Below are positions 9,295 through 17,426 of a stretch of DNA of 64,000 nt, piece after piece. Location of the stretch: NCBI RefSeq assembly GCF_008122265.1, contig NZ_CP043042.1, positions 558,001 to 622,000 of the forward strand. The letters are read 5' to 3'. Origin of the DNA: Marinobacter fonticola (GTDB lineage Bacteria; Pseudomonadota; Gammaproteobacteria; Pseudomonadales; Oleiphilaceae). The position numbers were made by a program, and so were the translations under genes. The notes under the pieces were generated by a model, which saw only the letters and a list, made by a program, of their open reading frames with translations, ran no database searches and had not been told where the DNA came from. Numbering within the stretch: the stretch's first letter is position 1; every line of letters starts with the position of its first letter.

Positions 9295-9561
9295 GGGGAA
9301 CTCCTACTACGTATCGGATGACTTGCTCAACGGCTTGCCGTCGGCGAGTAAACGCTGAATGGTGCAAAGGTAAGCGTACCGTGCGCTATACCGGTAGCCA
9401 TCAGGCTGCCGGAGCGCTCCTTTCCGGTTGGGTCGCGATTGGGGGCCTTGAAAGGGCGCCTACGAGATAGCCAGTCGAAGGGGCAGCAGTTACTAGCGGC
9501 AGCGGTCACGGGAAAAGTGGTCGCCATGAGGTTTGTCACAGGCATTTTTACGGCTCTTTTT

Positions 9562-9573
9562 GTTGTATACATC
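9562..9573. promoter_or_regulatory. GTATAC operator (first of a pair)
   Basis: GTTGTATACATC, core 9565-9570. Its centre is 25 bp from that of the next site at 9590, which suggests two dimers on nearly the same face of the helix. Confidence 0.6.
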
Positions 9574-9586
9574 TTTGACTATAAAA

Positions 9587-9599
9587 ATCGTATACAATA
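9587..9599. promoter_or_regulatory. GTATAC operator (second of a pair)
   Basis: ATCGTATACAATA, core 9590-9595. It pairs with the site at 9565, between the binding-protein gene and the permease gene. Confidence 0.6.
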
Positions 9600-9956
9600 A
9601 TACGGTTTGTCAAGCTTAATTCGGCATAAGGCGCGCGCTGTGTTCTTTGCTGTTACCTCGTTCTCCTTCTGCTGGCCGAAAATGCTGCTTCCGTGACGGC
9701 GCGCCAGCTATGTTCGGCTGCTTATCGTGCTAGCCGAAGTGACCAACATCCTGAGCCCCGGTTTTGTTTGTTTTCATCGTCGGAGCGGGCGGCGAGCGTG
9801 ACAAGGCCCGTCTCCGAAGGTCGGTCCACTCCCACTCTGAAAAAGACGGGATGCCTTGCTCGTTAAGGAGCCGTGTCGGGTTCAATTAAGCTTCGAAGTC
9901 GGTCTGTCGGGTTTTTGTGTCGTCTACTCAACTTTTTTCAAAAATTGGGTTGCATT

Positions 9957-9970
9957 TATTGTATACAAAA
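9957..9970. promoter_or_regulatory. GTATAC operator before the AzgA permease
   Basis: TATTGTATACAAAA, core 9961-9966, one of the best matches to TTGTATACAA. It lies about 130 bp before the permease start and 25 bp before the TGAC-N6-GTCA palindrome. Confidence 0.65.
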
Positions 9971-9991
9971 CCATAATCAAGGTGTTCTATC

Positions 9992-10007
9992 CTGACCGAT
10001 AGGTCAA
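9992..10007. promoter_or_regulatory. TGAC-N6-GTCA palindrome before the AzgA permease
   Basis: CTGAC-CGATAG-GTCAA has the same geometry as the site before guaD. Inner bases extend the match to TGACC-GATA-GGTCA. Confidence 0.4.
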
Positions 10008-10092
10008 GAAATTCAGATGATCGAGACCGTCGTCACCTGCCTCAAGAGCTCGGCTCTGGGTGATTGAAAACAATAAGATGAGGAATACCTTT

Positions 10093-11457
10093 GTGGAAAA
10101 TATCGACCAAGAGAAAGGCTCGTACAGCCAAGAAAAGGGCTCGCCCAAAGAGTCTTCAAAAGTGGATTTGCTCGAACGCATCTTCAAGCTCAAGCATCAC
10201 GGCAGTACCGTAAAGATTGAGCTTCTGGCAGGCCTGACCACATTTATAACGATGGCCTACGTGATCTTCGTGAACCCCAGCATTATGTCGCAAGCCGGTC
10301 TCGACTACGGGGCTGCGTTTGTTGCAACCTGCCTTGGGGCGGCACTCGGTTGTCTGCTCATGGGGCTCTATGCCAACTGGCCCGTGGGGCTGGCGCCGGG
10401 TATGGGGCTCAATGCCTTCTTCACGTACACCGTCGTTGGTGAGATGGGTTACAACTGGGAAGTTGCACTGGGTGCGGTATTCCTGTCGGGCATCCTGTTC
10501 ATGATTATGAGTCTGTCGCGCATCCGCGAGTGGCTGCTCAATAGCATACCCATGAGTCTGCGGTTTGCCATGGGCGCCGGGGTGGGTATGTTTCTCGGGC
10601 TTATTGGCCTGAAGACGGCAGGCATCGTCGTCGCCAGTCCGGCTACTTTGGTGACGATGGGGTCGTTCGGCGAGCCTCCCGCGTTCCTCGCCGCTATCTG
10701 CTTCCTGATGATTGCGGTGCTCAGTCACCGTAATGTCTTCGGCGCTATTCTGGTGAGCATGTTCGTCGTTACGGCCATTGGCTGGGGTATGGGGCTTGTC
10801 GAGTACAACGGCCTGATGTCGGCACCGCCGAGCCTTGCGCCCACCTTCATGGCTATGGATGTCGCCGGCGCGCTTAACGTCGGTATGATCAGCGTCGTCC
10901 TCGCGTTCCTGTTTGTGAATATGTTCGATACTGCGGGCACGCTGATGGGCGTGGCTCATCGCGCCAATCTTGTCGACGAGAACGGCAAAATAGAAAACCT
11001 CTCCCGCTCTCTAAAGGCTGACAGCACCTCCAGTGTGGCCGGCGCTATGATCGGTTGTCCGCCAGTGACCAGCTACGTCGAGAGTGCCGCCGGTGTGGCT
11101 GCTGGCGGCCGCACGGGGTTGACGGCAGTCACGGTCGGCGTGCTCTTCCTGCTGGCGACCTTCTTTGCGCCTTTGGCAGGCATGATCCCCGCCTACGCCA
11201 CCGCAGGCGCGCTGATCTATGTGGCGATGCTGATGATGAGCGGTATGGCTCATATCAACTGGAAAGACGTCACGGACACCATTCCGGCCATCATCACCGT
11301 CGTCATGATGCCGCTGACCTTCTCGATCGCCAACGGTATTGCTCTCGGTTTCCTTACATACGCCACGCTGAAGTTGCTCACCGGGCAGCGTGACAAAGTC
11401 TCCGTCAGCCTCTACCTGTTGTGTGTGGTGTTTATCGCCAAGTTTGCCTTCCTGTGA
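10093..11457 (+). CDS. AzgA-type purine base permease (NCS2 family)
   Basis: A polytopic membrane protein of about 454 residues in the AzgA branch of NCS2 (adenine, guanine and hypoxanthine importers). It is hydrophobic almost throughout. Markers are IELLAGLTTFITMAYVIFVNP at the first helix, GLAPGMGLNAFFTYTV, FVNMFDTAGTLMGVAHRANL, and the GCPPVTSYVESAAGVAAGGRTG substrate loop. Start choice: GTG 10093 has GAGGA 8 bases ahead, whereas GTG 10060 and ATG 10078 in the same frame have no visible ribosome-binding site. It is preceded by three GTATAC sites. The tsx-like gene follows on the same strand. It imports bases that GuaD and XdhAB process. Confidence 0.92.
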   Translation: MENIDQEKGSYSQEKGSPKESSKVDLLERIFKLKHHGSTVKIELLAGLTTFITMAYVIFVNPSIMSQAGLDYGAAFVATCLGAALGCLLMGLYANWPVGLAPGMGLNAFFTYTVVGEMGYNWEVALGAVFLSGILFMIMSLSRIREWLLNSIPMSLRFAMGAGVGMFLGLIGLKTAGIVVASPATLVTMGSFGEPPAFLAAICFLMIAVLSHRNVFGAILVSMFVVTAIGWGMGLVEYNGLMSAPPSLAPTFMAMDVAGALNVGMISVVLAFLFVNMFDTAGTLMGVAHRANLVDENGKIENLSRSLKADSTSSVAGAMIGCPPVTSYVESAAGVAAGGRTGLTAVTVGVLFLLATFFAPLAGMIPAYATAGALIYVAMLMMSGMAHINWKDVTDTIPAIITVVMMPLTFSIANGIALGFLTYATLKLLTGQRDKVSVSLYLLCVVFIAKFAFL

Positions 11458-11626
11458 GCGGCGGTCCTGAATTCCCGCGCGCTCAATAACGTTCGAAGTC
11501 GGGCATGCGTTGTATGCGGTGATGGCTAACGTTGTATTCGTTGGCCCTGCCTCACGGCAGTTCGATGCGCCGGTACGCACATGCCCCAAGTCAAAGCTGA
11601 CTACAACAAAAAGAGAGGTAACTAGA

Positions 11627-12385
11627 ATGAATCTTTTACAGAAATCTGTCATTGCAGCCTGTGCCTGCACTGCGTTCACCCCCGGCGCCTATGCCGAGAA
11701 GTTTTTCGGCGACTCCAGTGTGTCGCTTCTCTACAGTGACGACTACGAGATCTTTGGCTCCGAGCAAGAATCCGCGACGGTCTTTACCTTCGAGAACGCG
11801 ACCGGCCACAACTGGGGCGATACGTTCTTGTTCGTCGACCGTTATCAAGTTCAGGGCGGTTCGGATAGTGCCGATGACACCTATGGCGAGTTTGCGCCAC
11901 GCTTGAGTCTGAGCTGGTTAACCGGTCAGCCGCTCAGTTTCGGGCCGGTGTCCGATGTGTTCGTCGCCACCCAATACGAGTTTGGGGGCGGTGTCGATGC
12001 CAACAACTACCTTTATGGGCTGGGGTTGAGCTGGGACGTGCCTGGCATGCAATACTTTAATACGAACGCCTACTATGTGAGCAATAACACGATTTTTGAC
12101 GCCGAAGATGACTGGCAGTTGACCGTCACCTGGGGTGCGCCATTCAATGTGGGTAGCGCACGGTTCGTCTTCGATGGTTATGTGGACTACGCGGCGGGCG
12201 TAAGTGGTGGTCAAAGTGCTGATCTGCATATCAATCCCCAGTTCAAGCTCGATCTCGGCCATTTCATGGGCGAGTCCGGCGTGCTTCTGGCCGGTATAGA
12301 GTACTCGTACTGGCGCAATAAATACGGTAGCCCTAATATCGACACCGAGAATGCCGTCAGCGCATTGGTCAAATTCCACTTCTGA
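11627..12385 (+). CDS. Tsx-like nucleoside-specific outer-membrane channel
   Basis: A 252-residue outer-membrane protein. ATG 11627 is chosen because AGAGAGG stands 7 bases ahead and a signal peptide follows at once (KSVIAACACTAFTPGAYA, cut before EKFF). The mature chain is rich in alternating aromatic/polar strands and ends KFHF, a terminal phenylalanine typical of beta-barrels. The stretch SSVSLLYSDDYE and later YGLGLSWDVP and LAGIEYSYWRNKYG resemble the Tsx/OmpK family, which lets nucleosides cross the outer membrane. It lies 169 bp after the AzgA permease and probably forms an uptake pair with it. Confidence 0.8.
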   Translation: MNLLQKSVIAACACTAFTPGAYAEKFFGDSSVSLLYSDDYEIFGSEQESATVFTFENATGHNWGDTFLFVDRYQVQGGSDSADDTYGEFAPRLSLSWLTGQPLSFGPVSDVFVATQYEFGGGVDANNYLYGLGLSWDVPGMQYFNTNAYYVSNNTIFDAEDDWQLTVTWGAPFNVGSARFVFDGYVDYAAGVSGGQSADLHINPQFKLDLGHFMGESGVLLAGIEYSYWRNKYGSPNIDTENAVSALVKFHF

Positions 12386-12787
12386 GGTTCCCATCGGCGG
12401 CACGGGCAGTGCCGCCCTGCTTGGGCGCGCGGACGGCCGAACCGGAGATCGTGCCGGTCGTCCGCCCTTCCGGCACACTAGGCCATCGGGTTAAACGCCC
12501 CCGCAAGTCCATAATAGATCCGCAGAGTTCCAGCCTTCTCGCCTGAAGCATCGACATCGGTTCCATTGTCTGGTGCACAGTGCCCTTGCCCTCGTGCGTA
12601 TGTCGATGCTGTTATTACTCGGTACCTGTGAGGCAGTGCGGTGTTTGTCCAGGTATTTTGACAATTCATCGCTCACCAAAGTGTGTACAAGATATATATT
12701 CAATTGTATACTTTTACCGAATGAGAGAGACCTTTTCGCTTGCCGCGTTCTTGTGGTCCGTTCACCATCACGTTACAGGAGAGCTTT
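12386..12787. other. Intergenic region with hairpin and uraH operators
   Basis: No gene seen. A perfect hairpin GGCGGCAC-GGGCA-GTGCCGCC (12396-12416) lies just past the tsx-like stop and probably ends that transcript, although no T-run follows. The right part carries the GTATAC site for uraH. Confidence 0.55.
12702..12714. promoter_or_regulatory. GTATAC operator before uraH
   Basis: AATTGTATACTTT, core 12706-12711. A second, weaker copy TGTGTACAAG (GTGTAC at 12683-12688) has its centre 23 bp to the left. Confidence 0.6.
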
Positions 12788-13138
12788 ATGGGGCGCCTAA
12801 CCACACACGTACTGGATACTTCGCTTGGCCAGCCCGGGGAGGGGATTCGCATCGAAGTCTACCGGCTGGAGGCAGAGTCACGCACTTTTTTGAAAGAGGT
12901 GACGACCAACGCCGATGGGCGTTGCGACGCGCCGATTCTTGAGGGTGAAGCGCTCGGGGAAGGTCAGTATGAACTGATTTTTCATGCCGGGGACTATCTT
13001 GGCGCTCAGGACGAAGGGGCTGGGCCGCGCTTTCTAGATACCATTCCGCTGCGCTTTGGCGTCGCCGACACCACCCAGCACTATCACGTACCGCTACTCT
13101 TGTCTCCTTATAGCTATTCCACATACCGCGGTAGCTGA
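12788..13138 (+). CDS. uraH: 5-Hydroxyisourate hydrolase
   Basis: A 116-residue transthyretin-like protein that hydrolyses 5-hydroxyisourate, the product of urate oxidation, to OHCU. ATG 12788 is preceded by CAGGAGAGC. Family hallmarks are [16 protein letters not shown] at the N-terminus (active-site histidine), TNADGRCD (arginine), [19 protein letters not shown] at the C-terminus, and the closing YRGS tetrapeptide that marks HIU hydrolases against transthyretins. The next enzyme that acts on its product is UraD at 30611. It precedes puuD by 60 bp and is probably cotranscribed. The upstream region has a GTATAC site. Confidence 0.95.
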   Translation: MGRLTTHVLDTSLGQPGEGIRIEVYRLEAESRTFLKEVTTNADGRCDAPILEGEALGEGQYELIFHAGDYLGAQDEGAGPRFLDTIPLRFGVADTTQHYHVPLLLSPYSYSTYRGS

Positions 13139-13198
13139 GTCGCCGGTGTTTCTAACGTCATAATAATCCGAGCAACAACACAATAAGAGAAGAGCCTC

Positions 13199-14557
13199 AT
13201 GGAAGCTTATATTCTAGACTTCGGGAACTTCATGCTGCGGTGGCTGCACGTCATTGCTGCAATCGCATGGATCGGCGAGTCAATCTACTTCGTGATGCTG
13301 GATAACGGTCTCAAGCCACCCAAGGAAGAAAGCTGCAAGAAGAAAGGGGTTTTCGGGGAAATGTGGGCGGTGCATGGCGGTGGCTTCTACCACAACCAGA
13401 AGTACGCCACGAGTCCGGAAACCTTGCCCAAAGACCTGCACTGGTCGTTCTGGAAGTCGTACACGGCTTGGCTTTCAGGTTTTGCGTTGTTTGTCCTTCT
13501 CTATATGGTCAATCCGAGCTTCTATCTGATCAACGCCAACAGTGACTGGGCGTGGGCAGCCCAGCTGACGGGCTGGCAGGCTAATTGCGTAGCGCTGCTT
13601 TTCCTTCTGTTTGGCTGGGTGGTCTATAACGAGCTGTGTAAGCGCATCAGTCCCAATATGGAGCGGGATGGTCTGCTAAGCGTTGCCGTTGGCATCTTCA
13701 TGATTGTGGTGGCGTATCTCAGTACCCAGCTGTTCGCTGGCCGCGCAGCTTTCCTGCTAACGGGTGCCGTTATGGCGACAGCGATGTCCGCCAATGTGTT
13801 CTTCTGGATTATTCCCGGCCAGCGTCGAATGGTTAATGCCATGAAGGCGGGCGAGGAGCCCAATCCCCTCGATGGTAAGCGCGGTAAGCAGCGTTCGGTT
13901 CACAACACGTACTTTACGCTACCGGTCGTGCTTCTGATGATCAGCAATCACTACGCCTTCGCGTACACCCATGACCTGGCATGGCTGCTCATGGCGCTGT
14001 TTATTTTTGCAGGGGCGCTCATTCGCCAGTTCTTCGTGCTGATGCATGCGGGCAAAACCAATCCCGTTTACCTCGTTGCGGGTGCCTTGCTGATCCTGCT
14101 GGTGTTTACGATTGCGGCGCCGGAGAGTAAGTCGCAGGACAATGAAGCCTCCGCGAATTCCACAAGCTCGGAGCCTGCGTCGTCGGCGAGTTCAGGGTCC
14201 GAGTCGTCGGCAGCGTCGGAGTCCGACACCTCCGCGGCAAGCTCTGAGCCAGCCGCGAATGACGAGTCAGGGGCTGCAGCGAGTGCAGACGCCGGCGCAG
14301 CGCCGGAGGCTGCGGGTGCTGGTCTGCCGGAAAACGTAAGCACGATTATTGATCAGCGCTGTGTGGCCTGCCACTCCGAGTCGCCCAGTCATCCGGGCTT
14401 TTCTGCGCCTCCAGCGGGTTTCTCGCTCGATACCGTAAGTCAGATTGAAGGTCAGGCCGCCAAGATCAAGGAGGTTGTGGCTAGCGGCTACATGCCACTG
14501 GGCAATATGACCAAGATGACGGAAGAAGAGCGCGACGTTATCGAAAACTGGAAATAG
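13199..14557 (+). CDS. puuD: Membrane-bound urate hydroxylase with C-terminal cytochrome c domain
   Basis: A 452-residue urate oxidase of the PuuD type, which makes 5-hydroxyisourate and hands electrons to the respiratory chain in place of oxygen. The N-terminus MEAYILDFGNFMLRWLHVIAAIAWIGES and about eight hydrophobic helices to residue 305 form the PuuD membrane domain. Residues 307-379 or so are a serine/alanine/glutamate-rich linker. The last 75 residues are a mono-haem cytochrome c domain with CVACH (haem attachment) and the likely axial methionine in SGYMPLGNMTKM. AAGAGAAGAG precedes the ATG. It follows uraH and works just before it in the pathway. Confidence 0.95.
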   Translation: MEAYILDFGNFMLRWLHVIAAIAWIGESIYFVMLDNGLKPPKEESCKKKGVFGEMWAVHGGGFYHNQKYATSPETLPKDLHWSFWKSYTAWLSGFALFVLLYMVNPSFYLINANSDWAWAAQLTGWQANCVALLFLLFGWVVYNELCKRISPNMERDGLLSVAVGIFMIVVAYLSTQLFAGRAAFLLTGAVMATAMSANVFFWIIPGQRRMVNAMKAGEEPNPLDGKRGKQRSVHNTYFTLPVVLLMISNHYAFAYTHDLAWLLMALFIFAGALIRQFFVLMHAGKTNPVYLVAGALLILLVFTIAAPESKSQDNEASANSTSSEPASSASSGSESSAASESDTSAASSEPAANDESGAAASADAGAAPEAAGAGLPENVSTIIDQRCVACHSESPSHPGFSAPPAGFSLDTVSQIEGQAAKIKEVVASGYMPLGNMTKMTEEERDVIENWK

Positions 14558-14980
14558 TCATGTTTTGCCAGCGTCTGGCCTGCGTCTGACTATCGACGTC
14601 GAGGCCGGCGCTGGGTTGCTTCTCAGGTGCGATTTGGGTTGGCAAGCGACCCAACCCAGATTTTGGGGTCAGTCTGTAGTTGGCGTGGGCCGCCTGTACC
14701 CCGTATCGCCAAGGCTGGCCTCCTTTTTGTTTTCCTCCTGTTCTCACTCGGCAATAGCGCTTCTCTTGCGCACACCCTTCCTGTGGTCTGTCACTTCTAG
14801 TTGTGGACAAATATATAAGAAATTGTTCTTTGTCCGCTTTGTAAAAAATCCAAATAACTAAGTTATTGCTATGGATTTTCAGTTTTAAATGTATACAATA
14901 ATTCATAGTAACGGTATGCAAAATGCTCGAAGACTCGTGCAGCCTGCCAGGCAGAACGAAAGAAGGAAGGACGCAGTTTG
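14558..14980. other. Intergenic region between puuD and puuE
   Basis: 423 bp with no gene. It holds a GTATAC operator at 14891 and an AT-rich promoter zone, so puuE starts a new transcript. Confidence 0.55.
14887..14900. promoter_or_regulatory. GTATAC operator before puuE
   Basis: AAATGTATACAATA, core 14891-14896. A near copy GTATGC has its centre 23 bp further on (14914-14919), the same spacing as at uraH. Confidence 0.6.
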
Positions 14981-15925
14981 ATGAATCCCGTGCACCCTGA
15001 TGACTATCCTCGCGACCTGATTGGTTACGGTTCCGAGCCGCCGCATGCGAACTGGCCCGGGCGGGCGCGCATCGCTGTGCAGTTCGTTCTTAATTACGAA
15101 GAAGGTGCAGAAAACTGCGTCCTGCATGGCGATGCGCATTCCGAGCAGTTTCTGTCGGAAATAGCGGGGGCGGAAGCCTACGCCGACCGCCATATGAGCA
15201 TGGAGTCGATCTACGAGTATGGTTCGCGCGCCGGAGTGTGGCGGCTGCTGAGGGAATTTCAGCGCCGCGGAATGCCGCTCACGGTCTTTGGTGTGGCGAT
15301 GGCGCTTGAGCGCCACCCTGAGCTCGCTCATGCCTTTAAGGAGCTGGGGCACGAAATTGCCTGTCACGGCTGGCGCTGGCTTCACTACCAAAACGTCCCC
15401 GAGAGCATCGAGCGAGCGCACATGCGCCGAGCCATCGAAACTTTCCAGGCGCTCTACGGCGAGAAACCGCAAGGGTGGTACACCGGCCGTGACAGTGAAA
15501 ATACCCGGCGCCTGGTGCTGGACGAGGGCTCCTTCCTCTACGACAGCGATTACTACGGCGACGACCTGCCATTCTGGACTTCCCAGAGCGATAGCGAAGG
15601 GCATCGGCACAATCATTTGGTGGTGCCCTACACGCTGGACACGAACGATATGCGCTTCGCTTCCGCGCATGGTTTTGGCACCGGCGAGGACTTTTTTACT
15701 TACCTTCGGGACGCATTCGACGTGCTTTATGCCGAGGGCGAGGAAGCGCCGAAGATGCTGTCCATTGGCCTCCACTGCCGGCTGGTAGGGCGACCGGGTC
15801 GCTTCCGTGGCCTGCAGCGGTTTCTCGACCACATCGAGGCTCATGATCGTGTCTGGGTTACCCGGCGGGTGGATATCGCACGCCACTGGGCTGAGTGTCA
15901 CCCGTTTTCATCTAAGGAGCAGTAA
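14981..15925 (+). CDS. puuE: Allantoinase, polysaccharide-deacetylase type
   Basis: A 314-residue metal-independent allantoinase of the PuuE family, which opens allantoin to allantoate. ATG 14981 has GAAGGAAGG ahead; a TTG one codon earlier is less likely. Features are YPRDLIGYGSEPPHANWPG at the N-terminus, FVLNYEEGAENCVLHGD, and the carbohydrate-esterase-4-like core FGVAMALERHPELA...GHEIACHGWRW. SIGLHCRLVGRPGR sits near the C-terminus. Its TAA shares one base with the ATG of allE (TAATG), so the two are translationally coupled. The enzyme for the next step, allantoate amidohydrolase, is not beside it. Confidence 0.95.
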   Translation: MNPVHPDDYPRDLIGYGSEPPHANWPGRARIAVQFVLNYEEGAENCVLHGDAHSEQFLSEIAGAEAYADRHMSMESIYEYGSRAGVWRLLREFQRRGMPLTVFGVAMALERHPELAHAFKELGHEIACHGWRWLHYQNVPESIERAHMRRAIETFQALYGEKPQGWYTGRDSENTRRLVLDEGSFLYDSDYYGDDLPFWTSQSDSEGHRHNHLVVPYTLDTNDMRFASAHGFGTGEDFFTYLRDAFDVLYAEGEEAPKMLSIGLHCRLVGRPGRFRGLQRFLDHIEAHDRVWVTRRVDIARHWAECHPFSSKEQ

Positions 15926-16770
15926 TGTCTAGTCGACCTGTGCACAACTACTACGCCCCGGCGGGCGGCCATCCGCCCCAGACTCAGTTGCTGACTGATC
16001 GCGCCGTATTTACGGACGCGTATGCCGTCATCCCCAAAGGCGTGATGCGGGACATCGTTACCAGTGCCTTGCCGCACTGGGAGAACACCCGGCTGTGGGT
16101 GCTTTCCCGTCCATTGTCCGGCTTCGCCGAAACGTTTTCGCAATACATCATGGAAGTCTCCGCCGGTGGCGGCAGCGAGCGGCCGGAGTCCGACCCTAAC
16201 GCCGAAGGCGTGCTGTTCGTGGTCGAGGGCGAGATGACCCTGACGATGGCCGGTCAGCGGCACCGGATGGAGACGGGCGGTTATGCCTTCATTCCGCCGG
16301 GCACCACGTGGCAGCTGCGTAACGAAACCGATACGACCGTGCGCTTTCACTGGATACGCAAGGCCTACGAGTGGGTCGACGGTATCGAGGCGCCCCAGCC
16401 CTTCGTCACCAATGACAATGACGTTACACCGATGGAAATGCCGGAGACCGAAGGTCGCTGGACCACGACGCGCTTCGCCGATCCGCAGGACATCCGTCAC
16501 GACATGCACGTCAATATCGTCAACTTCCAACCGGGCGGGGTCATTCCGTTCGCCGAGACGCACGTGATGGAGCACGGCCTCTATGTGCTCGAAGGCAAAG
16601 CCGTCTACCGCCTCAACCAGGATTGGGTTGAAGTCGAAGCGGGCGACTACATGTGGTTGCGGGCTTTCTGTCCCCAGGCGTGCTACGCCGGCGGTCCAGG
16701 CCCCTTCCGTTACCTGCTTTACAAAGACGTTAACCGTCACATGAAGCTCAGCCCATTCGGTTCGCGCTGA
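15925..16770 (+). CDS. allE: (S)-Ureidoglycine aminohydrolase, bicupin
   Basis: A 281-residue two-cupin protein that releases ammonia from ureidoglycine to give ureidoglycolate. The first cupin spans about residues 60-125 (GVLFVVEGEMTLTMAG, GGYAFIPPGTTWQLRN). The second spans about 190-260 (VNFQPGGVIPFAETHVMEHGLYVLEGKAVYRL) with the metal ligands E, H, H expected from the family. The start overlaps the puuE stop by one base and lies behind AAGGAG. allA follows after 20 bp. Substrate supply needs an allantoate amidohydrolase encoded elsewhere. Confidence 0.95.
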   Translation: MSSRPVHNYYAPAGGHPPQTQLLTDRAVFTDAYAVIPKGVMRDIVTSALPHWENTRLWVLSRPLSGFAETFSQYIMEVSAGGGSERPESDPNAEGVLFVVEGEMTLTMAGQRHRMETGGYAFIPPGTTWQLRNETDTTVRFHWIRKAYEWVDGIEAPQPFVTNDNDVTPMEMPETEGRWTTTRFADPQDIRHDMHVNIVNFQPGGVIPFAETHVMEHGLYVLEGKAVYRLNQDWVEVEAGDYMWLRAFCPQACYAGGPGPFRYLLYKDVNRHMKLSPFGSR

Positions 16771-16790
16771 GCTGAGACGAGGAGGTACCC

Positions 16791-17288
16791 ATGCTGGAAC
16801 TTCAGGCCCAATCGTTGACCCCCGAAGCCTTCGCGGATTTCGGCGACGTGATCGAGCAGCGGGAAGATAAAGCCTTCCCCATCAATGCGGGACGCACTCA
16901 GCGCCATCACGATCTCGCCAAGGTTGAAGTCCTCGGTGAAGAGGCGAGGACGCTCGTGAGTATTTTTGTCAGCCAGCCGGTGACGGTGCCTCTCGAGCTC
17001 GCTTTTCTGGAGCGCCACCCCCAAGGCAGTCAGGCGTTCATGCCGCTGCACGAGGAGCGCTTTGTAGTTGTCGTGGCGCCGCCGGGCGACTCGATCGATC
17101 CGAGTGAAGTCCGTGCCTTTGTCACGAATGGACGACAGGGCGTGAATTACCGGGCCGGCACCTGGCACGCGGTGCAGTCGGTACTGGATAAAGAGGGAGA
17201 ATTCCTGGTTGTTGACCGCGGTGGCGCGGGTAACAACTGCGACGAATACGCGCTGGAGGTCCGCGTGGTCCTAGGGCGATCAGGCTGA
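16791..17288 (+). CDS. allA: Ureidoglycolate lyase
   Basis: A 165-residue member of the AllA family, which splits ureidoglycolate to glyoxylate and urea. Markers are LTPEAFADFGDVIE at the N-terminus, LAFLERHPQGSQAFMPL, VVVAPPGD, NYRAGTWHAVQSVL and DEYALEV near the end. ACGAGGAGG stands before the ATG. It is the last of the tightly packed puuE-allE-allA group; gcl starts 138 bp later, with a palindrome between. Its product, glyoxylate, is the substrate of Gcl. Confidence 0.95.
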   Translation: MLELQAQSLTPEAFADFGDVIEQREDKAFPINAGRTQRHHDLAKVEVLGEEARTLVSIFVSQPVTVPLELAFLERHPQGSQAFMPLHEERFVVVVAPPGDSIDPSEVRAFVTNGRQGVNYRAGTWHAVQSVLDKEGEFLVVDRGGAGNNCDEYALEVRVVLGRSG

Positions 17289-17331
17289 CCCACGCCCCTT
17301 CATTTCTTGGCGCCTAATGCCGCTGACCGAA

Positions 17332-17344
17332 GACCTGATAGGTC
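17332..17344. promoter_or_regulatory. GACCT-N3-AGGTC palindrome before gcl
   Basis: GACCTGATAGGTC is a perfect 5-bp inverted repeat 83 bp before the gcl start. It shares GATAGGTCA with the palindrome before the AzgA permease, but the arm spacing is one base longer. It is a possible operator of the glyoxylate genes. Confidence 0.35.
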
Positions 17345-17426
17345 AGCACCAACGATATGAACACGTTTCGCTTACCGGGACGAGGATCGTCCTGCTCAGA
17401 ACAACAATTCTTTTGGAGGAAACTTC

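Larger units (their letters stand above)
9295..10092. other. Divergent control region with three GTATAC sites
   Basis: About 800 bp between the leftward binding-protein gene and the rightward permease. No convincing gene is seen in either strand. It holds three GTATAC operators and one TGAC-N6-GTCA palindrome, the densest cluster of such sites in the window. Confidence 0.6.

Noticed and set aside
14903..15901. 332-codon frame antisense to puuE
   Set aside because: Shadow of puuE; no recognisable features.
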